The translations under genes were made by a program, and so were the position numbers. A stretch of DNA of 64,000 bases from Ignelater luminosus (taxonomy: Eukaryota; Arthropoda; Insecta; Coleoptera; Elateridae), in the NCBI GenBank assembly GCA_011009095.1, contig VTPC01000394.1:322237-386236 (forward strand), given 5' to 3'. Positions 11,641 through 22,889 of this stretch are shown in pieces (within the stretch, counting starts at the first letter, position 1; every line of letters begins with the position of its first letter). The notes under the pieces were generated by a model. It had not been told where the DNA came from. It was given only the letters and a program-made list of their open reading frames with translations, and did no database searches.

Positions 11641-13516
11641 TAAAAGAAACCAAGTTGAGGTTTCTCATTTAGGTGAGAATAGCTCAATTAGTAGATAAAA
11701 CTTTTATGATTTTCATAGACGGCCGCCCCAAGATTTGGCCGTAAGTGTGCATCACACATCGTGGTACACTTATGACGAGATTGTTCCTCTAGCTATCAGT
11801 TCTCATTAATGTTTTACCGTGGTTTCCCTTAGTGATGAAGGTAAATGCCGGAAGAGTATTATCCACGGATCTCCATCTCAGCAACGAGGAATCGCCACCA
11901 TCTTGGACGTCACCACAGCACTGCTGTGTATCCACATAACTTGACTTTCGCGTTCTGCCGCGCTTTAATAAAGAGCGAATACTGCCTCTGTCTCCTTGAA
12001 GGGAACCGGGATGCAATATTACATTGCTTGCTTGCTCTCCTTTCTCGTGTGAAGGGGTGTCTTCGAAAAGAACAGCGGAACGAGATATGGACTTGGGACT
12101 TGCACTTTTTCTTCTTTTTGAATTCCCGCAGTCTTTAATCTTTTTTTGTAGAAACTTCGAAAATTTAGTTTTTATGCAAAGACAAAAGTCTTATGCCTTG
12201 TGTGCAACAATTTCACTTTTGTCGGATTCTGACTTGCTCTACCAGAAATATTCTTTTGAACTGTTCTTGTAGATTCGATAGAAGCTGTAGAAACGTATGG
12301 ATTAGGTATGTTATGGGTCTAATAAAAAATGGATAGGACGAAGCACTTATGAAGTACTAGAAGCAGGAAAAGAGAAAAGGATGGGAAGCCTGGAATTGAT
12401 ACGGAGCGGAACTCGAATCTACATCTCCCAATTAATAATGAAATTTAGAATAACCCCAACTTACAAACTATAGGATCATACCCCTCGAAAGTCTAGCTTT
12501 TTTATCCATAATTTTGAAAACTTTTTTCTTGTTTCCCATACTTTAGCTCTCTGTAACCTTGACCAATATATCATGCACATTCATAGTTCATCACGGTACA
12601 AAAATTGAAAATGAGAAATTAATGTAATGATTTTCTTTTATTAATTACCAGATACCGAGTGCCTCAGCAGCTAACACAGCGCTGAAGGTCGTGGTTCATT
12701 GCATAATAAATTGAACTCACCGTTTATGTAGCAGAAGTCTTTCAGTGACTTGTTTCTTAATCAGTTTTAATAAAATTAGGAAAAAGTCAGTTAACTGTTA
12801 TTACCTATAAATCTTTAGAAATAAGTAGTTTCAATTTTTTTTGCAATATCTTTCTCGTGTAATAACTATTCTAATCAAGAATCTTTCACTGAAGCATGTA
12901 GTAGGAAGCTTGAAGGTAATTAACCTTCTAATAGAAATTCTTTTTGTTTTTCTTGCAAGAAATAACGTTTAACGTTCTTTCATTTGAGTTAAAAAAAAAA
13001 ATAAAAAATAAAATGTTACTTCCTATTGTGAATTCTTCAGAGATCTTTCCCTCTATGGATACACAAAGAATCGAATGTATCTGCTTCGTATTTTAATTTA
13101 GAATGGTAAGGCGGCTTTTTTAGAGTTTATCCGCACATCTGGAGACGATCGATAAAAGAAATTCAACAGAGGCATTTTAATTTGTAAAGAATACGCGATT
13201 GTATAACTTGAAACACTTGAGAGAGAATTGACTGAAAATATTTAACTTGTTCTCGACAACTTTAAATATTATTAAGTTGTAAGTGAATTTATAAATAATT
13301 TACTGTATTTGTATACCAATTAAGGCTTGCGTGATAGCTTAAAGAAATTTAACATTGTCATAAAGAGTTCTCGTAAAAGAACTCAAGCAGTTCGCACAAT
13401 TAGAAAAATTGCATTGTAATCTCGGAAATTGAGAAGCGGAAAAAAAAGTACCGCTACAATTTACATTTCCCACGCAACTTTATAAAACTAATTTGACCTT
13501 TTCTTTTAATTTTCAG
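11641..13516. other. trio intron: no gene recognised
   Basis: Unique, AT-rich intron sequence up to the next trio exon. Short open frames around 11789-12272 on both strands overlap each other and show no family similarity I can see. Confidence 0.6.
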
Positions 13517-13811
13517 ACAAATATGATAAGCGTAGAGGCCTTGCCGAAAATAATAGATACCTCACAATTAACTTCAGATTTAGATGGATCATTAAGTTAC
13601 GATCACGCCAGTTGGTTAGAGACGCGTCTAGCCGTGGAGGAATTCGCTTGGCAAGCGGCCGATCTCTTGGATCGTCTGGATGATCTGCAAGAAGACCTAG
13701 CGAGAAACGATTTCGCCGAAGATGTCAGTGGCGCTAAACACGGCATTGATATGCATAATGAAATGAAGAAGAAAATTATGAAGGCGCCTGTAGAGGATAT
13801 CGATTTGTTAG
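13517..13811 (+). CDS. trio: trio exon: end of SEC14 domain and spectrin repeat 1
   Basis: Acceptor TTTTAATTTTCAG, donor TTAG|GTGAGT. The exon enters in phase 0, matching the previous exon, carries 98 codons and leaves one base. The start, TNMISVEALPKIIDTSQLTS, is the last part of the Trio SEC14 domain. It passes through DLDGSLSYDHASWLETRLAV into the first spectrin repeat, whose helix contains the tryptophan-bearing AVEEFAWQAADLLDRLDDLQ. The end, HNEMKKKIMKAPVEDIDLL, continues a spectrin helix. Spectrin repeats in Trio act as protein-binding scaffolds. Heptad-like spacing of leucines and the conserved tryptophans are intact, and no frameshift is present. Confidence 0.93.
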
Positions 13812-14078
13812 GTGAGTAATATATTCATCAGCCATAGTCGAGTCAGTTTTATAGTGAACGATATATAAATGTGAACTTATGTCAGCTTAATTTAGATCTG
13901 AGATAAATGTCAACGTCACTGTCAACACTTATTTGAAGTTATGTGCTAGTTATTCCGTATTAACAACTTTAATACCTTTTTAATTTTATTTGTTAAATAA
14001 CCAAATTAAAAAACTCTGGGGGTACTCGCCACCCTGATGCGAAACACGTCGATTATTATTAGAGATAGCATGTAGTTT
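13812..14078. other. trio intron, proximal segment
   Basis: AT-rich intron directly after the donor. No coding or repeat signal is recognised before the fragment at 14079. Confidence 0.6.
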
Positions 14079-14252
14079 TCAAAAGAAGAAGATAATAAAA
14101 AATTGGCATCGGAATTAGAGAATCTGAGAAAGTTATCGGAAGAAAAACTTACTTGTGACACATCCAATTCTTCTGTTCGTTCGGAAATTAATTCAGTCTC
14201 ATCTCTGAAGATGGAACTGCCTAAATACAGAGCTCGAGAAGATAGTCAATGA
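14079..14252 (+). pseudogene. Coding-like fragment, possibly LTR-retrotransposon gag N-terminus
   Basis: An in-frame stretch of 57 codons without an ATG start reads as a charged coiled coil (EEDNKKLASELENLRKLSEE), a serine-rich stretch and then LKMELPKYRARED before TGA. The order coiled coil followed by an LPK-type motif is seen at the start of gag in some insect LTR elements (BEL/Pao), and similar-looking residues continue after the stop. The resemblance is weak. Another acidic open stretch at about 14524-14595 ends in HESDFELV and a stop. Function is unknown; I treat the region as a decayed insertion in the trio intron. Confidence 0.3.
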
Positions 14253-14532
14253 ATCGTTGGAGTTATTTAAAATTCTGAAGAAAACCATTAAAGACAACAA
14301 ACAAAAGTTGTTTCATCACTAGTTATCAACTGGATGGTTTAGACCATTTTTTAGAAATGTCATATGAAATAGAGGATAGTATTTATCACGCTAAACAGGT
14401 GCGCCCTATTGAGCGAATTCTTGTGTTTTTCAATATAATAATCGAAATTCAGACTCATTTTTGTTTAAAAAAGGTTTTCTAAATAACAAAACAAAATTTA
14501 GATCATCTAATATTAATTATATTTTAGAAATA

Positions 14533-14550
14533 GATGATGATGATGATGAT
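14533..14550. repeat. (GAT)n microsatellite
   Basis: Six consecutive GAT triplets, in frame within an open stretch encoding EIDDDDDDVFDTS. Confidence 0.8.
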
Positions 14551-15389
14551 GTCTTTGATACTTCAACACACGAATCCGATTTTGAATTGGTGTAAGAAGT
14601 AATATCTCAGACCTAGATGAAGCAGAGATTGTTGATAATTTGCTACACTGCCTTAATAATCATGGTCTCTCGATAAAATTCACAAGAGAGACGGAGTCTT
14701 AACCAACGAAATGGTCACCAAAATCAAACCTAGCAATAAAGACCAACCGACTATGGATTAATAGATAAGAGAATTCCAAATTCCCTTTACCCAACTACCA
14801 CTATTTCGTGGTATCGGTCGACATTTGCAACATCGCCAACCGCAAAACGCAACCAGCCTTCTCCGTGACTAACACACAATACACCGTCGTAATACCCTTT
14901 TCACCGTTTCCTTCAATGTCCATCACCTTACAACGAGACGTAACACCATCAATCCTAGAACAACAACAAAACGCCGGTAACCAGCCGGTAATTTGGCCGA
15001 TTGCCGGTTGAGGTTATGAAAAATCCGGTAAATCGCTATAGGCCATCTGGTTATCGGTAATCATCTTTTTGTCTTTGGAATTTTTGGGCGACTTTTAGTT
15101 GATACTCAGAGAACTCAGAACCTACCTACGTACAGGTGGCCGCGAAAAACTTTTGAATGCATGCCCGTGGCGCCACGCCCTGGACCGATTCTCAGGGCCG
15201 CTCGAAGGGCGTGTACAGGGCGTTCGCAGCACACGGGCATCAAATTGGCGAGGTCATCAATAACGCATGTTCTGATAGTCAAAACGTTGAAATTACTAAG
15301 TTGGTGTTGGGAATAAGATTACTTTAGTACCCTTGAAAAGGAGATTAAGCTAGAAGCCACATGTCGACAAAATGGCAACCAAGTCGACA

Positions 15390-16740
15390 ACGATACTCTA
15401 GCAGCTGTGCCAGGTGGAAGGTAGACTCTGGAGAATCGATTCCCAGATAGCCTACTGGATTTACACGGCAATTATCAGATCTAGAGTACTATATAGTTCA
15501 GTAGTCAGGTGGCCTAGTGTAGAGTAAAGCAAATCACCATCGCTCAAAGCCTGATCAAGTTGTAACGTCTGGCCTGTCTGGGACAACTTGAGGTTCTATT
15601 AAGGCTGCCGGACCTCTCGACTTGGATAAGGAAGCAAGCAACGGCTGCCCACTTCAGAATGGGAATATAGGGTTATGGCTTGGAAAGGGATTTAACACCG
15701 GCCACGCCAGCTCAGTCCAGTTAGTAGAAGAAAATGCCTTTATCCGCTTACAGGGTCACAGGCGAACGATCGGTTAAGGCTGCGTAAGAAGTACTCCGGA
15801 TGTGTGAGTTGTTATTATGCCCAACGGGACTTACTTTTAACTTCTCGTTTGTATTGAAATAATAACATTATGGTTTATGTTACATTTGTTTTATTGTCAC
15901 TACACACGTTGAGAGAAATATACAGAGAATATATTTGTTTTATTAACTAGATAAATTGAGCGTTAAGCATGCGACCGCTAGAGGTGCAGGGTAGCTTAAC
16001 CGACTGCATTCACGCACTGTTGTTGCAAAAAAGAGAAAAGAGAGAGATCTTAAGCACGGGTGACGCACGCTTTTATGTGAGACGACAATGCAGAATGGGC
16101 GTGCGCCATCAGCACCGTTCAAAGACGGGGGTTGTAAACTTGGCTGTATAATTTGAACTTTGAAGTTCCAAACACCGGATTTGCTGATTTTTTATATATC
16201 TGCTCAGACAGTTAGGCGGCACTAAACGCGGTGTGCCCAGCCAAGATAAAAAATTCTCTTATGCAAGAGTGCATGTGGAAGGGCTTGCTACAGCAAAAGA
16301 GGTTAGGCATCGAGAAGGCGGATGAACTAGCCTGACTCGGAGCCGAAGATACCTCCTTAGGACCCTTTCTAGTAATACCAAGGCAACAGACCTCGTTAGC
16401 CCTGAACGTATAGGCTTACGAGATTTAAAAATGTAAGTTGTAGCTAAGATACAGTGGTTATCGCCAAGCACAATACCATATAACCGGCTAATCAGCAAGA
16501 GCCGGAAAATCCAATGTTGGAGTCCTCGCAGACCATTACATCTAAAGAAAGGCACCTGTCGCTTATAGTTGTATAGGAAGACCCAATATACGCTAAATGT
16601 GAAAATGGCGATGAAACGTCGTTCGGCTTTCTGGGAGAATGTAAAAGTTATGAAAGGCCGAGATTTAAGACCTTTCAGGCCGTTACCCGAAGAAGGGAGG
16701 AGTTGAATTCTCTAGCTTGAACTGACATCCTTACTTTCGT
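15390..16740 (+). pseudogene. Decayed 3' half of an RNase H-bearing non-LTR retrotransposon
   Basis: Read in shifting frames, this stretch follows the order of the post-RT, RNase H and C-terminal parts of Jockey/R1/I-type elements. First comes YWIYTAIIRSRVLYSSVV (about 15450-15510), then RLACLG...EVLLRLPDLSTWI (about 15565-15630), both characteristic of the linker after reverse transcriptase. The RNase H motif EKADELA followed by LGAEDTS begins near 16312. The C-terminal zinc-knuckle-like region includes GDETSFGFLGECKSYERP (about 16609-16665). Several stops and frameshifts break the frame (for example TGA after ADELA), so the copy is dead. A stretch at about 15830-16180 does not fit the element and may be a later insertion. 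The RT catalytic core is absent upstream. Confidence 0.78.
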
Positions 16741-16849
16741 ACGTAAGTCAAGTAGGTTCGAGAAGAGAACAGAGGAAAGGATGGCGGTAGAGATGGTTAG
16801 ATGGTTGGTAGTAAAAAAAGGCATATTTGCTTGGTTTTAGCCTCTCCAA

Positions 16850-17180
16850 CGGCTACATTGACAATATCGATGATTGCCCAGATAATGTGAAATTCGAAGA
16901 AAATGCTAAATTTTCCGACAAAGCATTCCTGTGGTGTGCAATTTCAACGGCTAGAATTTCCCGACCGTATGTAGGACGATTTAGGGATTAAGCATTAGAG
17001 AAAGTTACACTAGTAACTGTCTATTTAAACAGAGTGATACAATGTTTTGGCCCATCCTGGCATCATGCCAACAAGCCAGAGTACAACATAGCATTTGTAC
17101 CTAAAAGCGACAACAATTGCAAGAAGACTTCACGTCATTAAGGAGAATAGACCTTTAGAACTAATTCAATCAATTTGTGA
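16850..17180 (+). pseudogene. Mariner-like (IS630/Tc1/mariner) transposase fragment
   Basis: In one frame with interruptions the sequence reads IDDCPDNVKFEENAKFSDKA, then FLWCAISTARISRPYVGRF, a stop, and further on HHANKPEYNIAFVPKSDNN. This follows the pattern of transposases in which an MVWxAIS-GIS-P segment precedes a catalytic D segment (here damaged), then a VPK-x-NNP segment leading to the third acidic residue. The catalytic residues cannot be confirmed and at least one stop is present. It abuts the non-LTR remnant on its left. Terminal inverted repeats were not located. Confidence 0.62.
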
Positions 17181-18299
17181 AATAAAGTTTATAACCAGGA
17201 CCGACGCAATGATGTGCAAATGATGCAGGTGGTCAATAACATAATTAAAACTACCATTAGAGGCACCAGCCTGGTTAGCATAGTGCTCGGCGCATTAAGA
17301 AGTTTTGTCTTTTGCTAAGCGCCAAATACCACTGCAAGTTGTTTGATGAAAACAAAATCCAAGATTTCAATCAGATTAGTTTTACAATAATGTTTAAAAA
17401 GTAAGAGCAACGGAGAGATAGAGAAAATGAAATTTGGTGGAAAGCAAAGTTTAATCGTTTTAACGAAGGAAACCGATGAAACTGCGTAACAGCAGTAGAG
17501 AAGTTCAAATGGACGAAGCAAAGCCTCATTGCAGGTAGAGAAAAGGTTTTAATCAAAATTTTCTGTAAGAATGTAAAATGAAAAACAGCGACCAAGCTAC
17601 GAAATACGCCCTGAGATACATCTTCATTAGTGACCGCGGTATAACCAGATTAGCTTCGTCAAGCTAAAAGAGAAGTAGCCAAGGAGAGCATAGAATGCAC
17701 AAAACATCGCGTCGACTTAGCTGTAGATCTATACGTTGATTTCTTTCAAAAATGTCTAAATAAAAAGTGTGAAGAGGAAAGAGCAAATAGCGGAGACAAA
17801 ACGCGTCTTGAAGACAACTCCGCTAATGGAGTTGTGAACAACTGCAGATGGTCTGTATAGATTTTTATAAACAAGCAACAAAGTCAATGTATAATACTTC
17901 GTTACAGCACTAGTGCTGTAATAGCTGTTATTACCTACTAAAAAAAAGTATGATAAAGTGACGTGACGCAACGGCTGTAGATAATAGTCTGTTTAGATAT
18001 AAGTGCGCTGTCACGCCATACTTCAGACATGAGGTCGAAATTTGAAGCACGAGATGCCGACCGAATGCTGTAAAAAAGGCCGAGCGCCTGAAAAGTGATA
18101 GCACATGTGTAACGAACAAGATCTTGAATCTTGAAGTTAACTTTGACAGATGTCAGATTAGATACATAAACGAAAAAAATTCTATATTTAGTTATATATT
18201 ACTTTTTCATTTATGTACCGCACAAGACGATTGCAAAATATAATGTTACATACTTTCTATAATAATGTTATTTTAATAATTGAATTATGAAACATGGGA
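17181..18299. other. trio intron: no gene recognised
   Basis: Several short minus-strand open frames (17315-18119) overlap one another and show no known domain. Nothing else is recognised before the repeat element at 18300. Confidence 0.5.
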
Positions 18300-18600
18300 T
18301 TTTCTAGTCGGATCTTTACGCGGCCCAGGTCCAAGCTCGGGTTCAGGTCGGGCCGGGCCTCAGTTTAAAAATTGATCGGGCTTTTCGGACCTCTCGGACT
18401 GTCCAGCTGTTGAAACCTATCGGGCGATACGGGTTTGTTGGGCCGTTCGGGCCTTTTAGACTTTTCTCGGGTCTGTCAGACTGTCGGAACTCCCCTCGGG
18501 CCGTCGAGTCTGTTGGGCCTTTCAAGCTTTTTGGACTCGGTAGAGTTTTTTTCGAGCCGCGTCAAGTTTGTTCCCAGTCTAACCCAATAGGTTAGTTATT
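18300..18600 (+). mobile_element. Short copy of array-carrying element (head, ~5 tandem units, tail)
   Basis: The block begins TTTTCTAGTCGGATCTTTAC and GCGGCCCAGGTCCAAGC, continues through tandem GC-rich words (GGGCCTTT, CGGACT, CTCGGG) and ends GCCGCGTCAAGTTTGTTCCC. The same head and tail, reverse-complemented, bracket the much longer array at 31415-32745. It is therefore a dispersed element with a variable number of internal repeats rather than simple satellite DNA. GC content is far above the flanks. Confidence 0.72.
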
Positions 18601-20012
18601 TCTTAGAGAAATTGCTAAACTATAGTTGCTCTCTTGAGGAAGTACTTACTATTAGTTAAGTGTCAGCGGCTGTGCAGCTCTTGGTTTCCGACGTTTTGTC
18701 TTCAGCTATTTCTTAGAAGATAAAGCGGATACCAAATGTTTGTATCAAGTACTAGAAATGTCGAAACAGTTATAATAAGAGTATAACGTTTATATAATTA
18801 GTAACTCAAAATACGCGAGCATAAGCTGTGTTAATAACCGATATTGTCATCTAGTAAATATGGACCGATGACGCTTAGAAAGAGCTTATAACGACCTCTT
18901 GAGAGCACACAAACAAGTAGCCGTTGAAGGTTTTAGATGAGTTTCGAGATTACTGGAAGCGGCTGAGTAAGGTGGCACTCGAGTGGAACTGACGAAACGT
19001 TGTTGTTTATTGTGCTGTTAACAAGTTGAAGTGGTTGGGTACAAATTAGATCTGCATTTTCTCTGAAATCGGACATTATCTGTTAGGTTAGAATTTAGAC
19101 AACTAAGCACCTGACAATTGATAGCATCTACTAGCTCTTGGCTGCTTACAACTCGTTATAACCAATGAGTGAAAACTACCCCTACTCGAGAAAATTCCCC
19201 AACTAGGCAAATTTTGATTTGATCAAAAAGCGGCCGTGGCTTATATTAGGCTGATGCAAAAACTGCTGGTTAAACGGAAAAACATCGAAGTACAGTTTAC
19301 CAAGAAGCGCTTTTGGTGGTTCGGGGCCCACCTTTACTTTCAGGATGCTGATGATCGTGTCTTCTGAACCTGCACAACACGAGTATACATAGATGGGGAG
19401 TAGTCAGCGTCCTATAAAAGCAAAGAAGTTTATTATTTCTCCGAAGTAGCAAGCAAATAGGAAGCTACACTGAAGACTGGTAATCCCACAGACTGATGGC
19501 AACTAGAAGAATCTTGAAAACAGGCTAAAAATTATTCAGAATTAGTTTTTATTAAACCCGTTCATCCCTCTTTCATTTGAACTCTAATATGAGACCTAGT
19601 CGTTCAGTGTTTTCCTGTACTTATCTAGCGGTCCAGGTTTGCAAGGGCCTGAAAATCCAGGAAGATGAGTTCTTTGGGTATGTTGTTAAGAATATTAAAT
19701 AAAGCAACTGTGCAAAATTCCAGCTCTCTTTGGTTTTTTCCAGGTTTGATCTATTTTTTGTCTAAAAGAAATACCTGGACCACAAATGTTTTTCTTGATT
19801 ATTATAGCTACAACCCCCGGACGCATTGGAACTGGCATTAAATGAAATTCGTTTAATAAACAGGCAATATCGATTGCGTTACCTTTTTAGACTGTTTGCA
19901 TTCCAATTAAGCTAACGGGTATTGGATGTTTGTTTTTATTTAGAAGTCTAATAGTTAATCATTATGGACAAATCAAGATTGATTTGTTTTAAGATAATTT
20001 AGCTACATAGTA
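18601..20012. other. trio intron: nothing firmly recognised
   Basis: A stretch near 19255-19370 can be read KLLVKRKNIEVQFTKKRFWW but has no family I recognise and soon meets stops. No other signal. Confidence 0.45.
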
Positions 20013-20190
20013 CAGTGAAACCTCTCTATAACGGATAGCGTCCGTGCCAAAAAAGATGTTCGTAATCAGAAGTGTCTGCTATGAAAAGGTAAAAATCCTT
20101 GATTAATTACAACGTTTTGGGACTTTGAAAAGTGTCCTTAACACAGAGGTGTCCGCTACGTAGACGTATCCGTTGAGAGAGGTTTCACTG
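20013..20190. mobile_element. MITE, pogo/Tigger-like termini, TA target duplication
   Basis: A 178-bp element starts CAGTGAAACCTCTCTATAAC and ends GAGAGAGGTTTCACTG, near-perfect terminal inverted repeats. TA flanks both ends (20011-20012, 20191-20192). The CAGTxxAACCTC... termini with TA duplication match the pogo/Tigger branch of Tc1-mariner elements. The interior has no open frame, so it is a non-autonomous copy mobilised in trans. Confidence 0.9.
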
Positions 20191-21739
20191 TATTTATTTT
20201 TCTACGGCATATTATGAGGAATATCACTGGTAGTTTCAGTAACTTCTGTGTCTATTTTGGTAGTAATTACAGATTTTTGTAATGTTTGGGAATTCTGAAA
20301 ATTTAGAGAAAACCCTAGAAATCTACTCGAAACACTGCTAAGGTATTAACAAATCTATGAAGCGTAGAAATTTAGACAAAATGTAAATTTAAAAGACAGA
20401 AACATTAATTAATTTTGTTCGATACGGAAAAACCAAACTGATTGATTTTAATTACTCTAATTACTTTATAGTTAGAAGATTGCAAGCTTTGTTAATTTAA
20501 CCGAAAACGTAATTCTTCATACAAGTAATTTCTTGTTGGAATAATTAGTTAGTTAAAAGCGACTACACTATACATACATTCCATTAATTGAACCGTATTC
20601 AACGCTTCTAACATGGTTATCATCGTTGACGAATCTGTATCATACGAAATTAACTTGGTTAATTTCTAAGGTACGTTCTAGATGTTCTGCAATAATTTAA
20701 AAATTACTGTTATAGTCGACATTATTCAAATATATACAACAAAAATATGCAAAACATCTTAACAAGTGGTTTTACGCGTTGCCTTTGTGTTTATTATAAA
20801 CACACCTTTTGCATAAATATCGCGGAGAAAGTGAATTTTCGCACAATGCCATGCGATAATGGATTGAAAGCAAAAGTTCGAAAGTGTTTGTTGGTGGTAC
20901 AGGTTGCTGACCTATACACGTTTAGTTGGATGCTCTCCATTAACAACGCCTTTGATCTCAAGTTAGGTAATCAGGACGAGGACGCGAATTGATTGGTTTC
21001 ACTGTGTTAGTAATTAGTATCGGTTTGTGCCATTCGATTTAGTTTTAAGCCAATCAAGAATACGTTTTGTTCATTTACTGTAAATTGTCATCTATAGACT
21101 ATAATTTTAATTTCCGATGTTTACCGTTGTTCGGCGCAATAGCAAGCGAAACTTCTAAGAGGTTATACTAGTAGTTTAATATGTGTAACTTTACTAACTC
21201 CCTCGGAGTGACTTTGTAGTTTGATGAACATGTGGATCTTATCTTTTGTCTCTCACAGAGTTGTAATTTACCGAAGGGCGGGTCGTACTTTACTCGCTAG
21301 ATTTATAAGTTTTAGTAGTTTAAAGGGTCTTCATGCAAATAGTAACCTCGCCTAAAGCTATAAACATAACTGTTATTCCTGAATGTTGTAATGGTTGTCC
21401 TGATGACATCCAATATGCATTCTAATTAATGACCTTTCAGGATTGGATTAAAATTACCATGATGATCCGATCTAGAGATGCAAATTTCACTAATATCTCA
21501 TTGACCTACCTACTTTATAACGCCTTTGAAATTTATGAGGCGAAACACGACAACAACAATTAACTTTTTATACTGCATCTGTTTAGCCTAATTAATACGA
21601 GACGACCACCATATTTGCTTAACTAAAAATGCATTTACTAATCTTACCAAAATGGTTGTGTTGGGTAATTACGACTACAAAAAATGCAGTTAATCTTATG
21701 TAAATATGGTTTTAATGATGTTTTTTTTTGTATTTTTAG
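20191..21739. other. trio intron: nothing recognised
   Basis: AT-rich intron up to the acceptor of the next exon. An 81-codon open frame at 20747-20992 has no recognisable domain and AT-rich codon use; I do not regard it as a gene. Confidence 0.55.
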
Positions 21740-21984
21740 GTCAAAGACTGCTTCAGAGGGTGTGTGGGAATGACACAGGTCAAGGAGGTGGTGGCGGCGG
21801 CGAAAGAAAGGATCCAGATTCGCCGGTTATTGGAACATCCGATGCCGATATTAAAGCCTTAGTTTTACAAAATCTCGATGCTGTACATGCGTCTCAACAA
21901 CATTTATTGCAATTATGGCATCATAAAAAGCTTAAATTGGATCAGTGTTTTCAACTTAGACTGTTTGAGCAAGACTGTGAAAAG
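21740..21984 (+). CDS. trio: trio exon: spectrin repeat 1-2 region with poly-Gly insert
   Basis: Acceptor TTTGTATTTTTAG, donor GAAAAG|GTAATT. Two bases complete the glycine codon left open by the previous exon, then 81 codons follow and the exon ends in phase 0. The peptide begins QRLLQRVCGNDTGQ and has six glycines in a row at 21786-21803. It continues through a charged linker into the strongly conserved NLDAVHASQQHLLQLWHHKK and LDQCFQLRLFEQDCEK of the spectrin-repeat region of Trio. The glycine run is a low-complexity linker between spectrin segments and is probably lineage specific. The long pyrimidine-rich tract before the acceptor is a strong splice signal. The ATG upstream at 21706 lies in the intron and is not used as a start. 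Confidence 0.93.
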
Positions 21985-22889
21985 GTAATTATAGTTTGGG
22001 AATTGCAACAAAAGTTTATTGCTCTCTTTGTTTTTAATGGGAAATAGAATTTATTGTGCATTCGTATTAGAACATTGTTCGTACGTACATATTTAATGAA
22101 AGTGACTTAGAATTTGCAATTAGATATTAACTTTTGTGGGATTATCTTGATCGAAACGTTGTCATTATACTATGTATCTAAAGTACTACCAAGAAACCTT
22201 GAGAAAAACATTAGTAAGAATCACAGGAACTAAAATTTTTTACAAATTTCATATCTTCATTATTTGAAAAACTGGAAAAAATTGTTGGAAGAACTTTTTT
22301 CATGGTTTGATGTCTACAATAAAGTAACTCCTTTAGATCTTTGTTTAGAATTAAATTGTTTTCGAGTTTTGAAAGAAACCAAGAAAGTAGCTGGTTCATA
22401 ACTAGACTTAGGATAGTTATGCGCTAAAAACCTTTAAAATATGCATGCAATATGCACTAAAAAGTGTCCTAAATATACATTAAGATATGCACTTTAAAAT
22501 TCCATTTATTTTTAATGAAATGTAAAAAATAACACTGAGTATATCATACCCAATTAAAAACAGATAAAATTCATTTTAAAACAGTCATAAATTTAATTAG
22601 AAGTACATTAATTAATAATTAAACCTAAACAACTAGGCCTAATAATAAAACATACAACATCGTATAAATCAAGATTATAACAAAAAAATTACATTTAACT
22701 ATCATATGATGTAAAAGTAAAAAGTTGGTTTTTCGAAAAGAGGGCGTACCATACTTTTTACATATTTTGCCTTCTCTTCACGATGGTGAAGATTTCAAGT
22801 CGTAGAACGTACCTTTCCCGCGCAATTAATGAAAAGGCAAAAAAATAAATTCACAAGAGACATGCTTTTTTTCCTCAAAGAATAACAAG
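21985..22889. other. trio intron: nothing recognised
   Basis: AT-rich, with repeated ATGCA-containing words around 22440-22500 but no clear repeat unit. It ends where the antisense retroelement begins. Confidence 0.5.

Noticed and set aside
13493..13516. ATG at 13493 as a start for the trio exon
   Set aside because: It lies before a clear acceptor (TTTTCAG) and the preceding residues are intron translation; the exon joins in phase 0 to the SEC14 exon.
15140..15245. GC-rich inverted words (ATGCCCGTG...CACGGGCAT) as a structured RNA
   Set aside because: Arms are short and sit beside a decayed retroelement; no conserved RNA family is recognised.
20747..20992. 81-codon open frame as a small gene
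   Set aside because: No recognisable domain, AT-rich codon use and intronic position; similar frames are expected by chance.
21706..21739. ATG at 21706 as a start
   Set aside because: Translation through the polypyrimidine tract (MVLMMFFFVFL) is intronic; the true exon begins after TTTTTAG.
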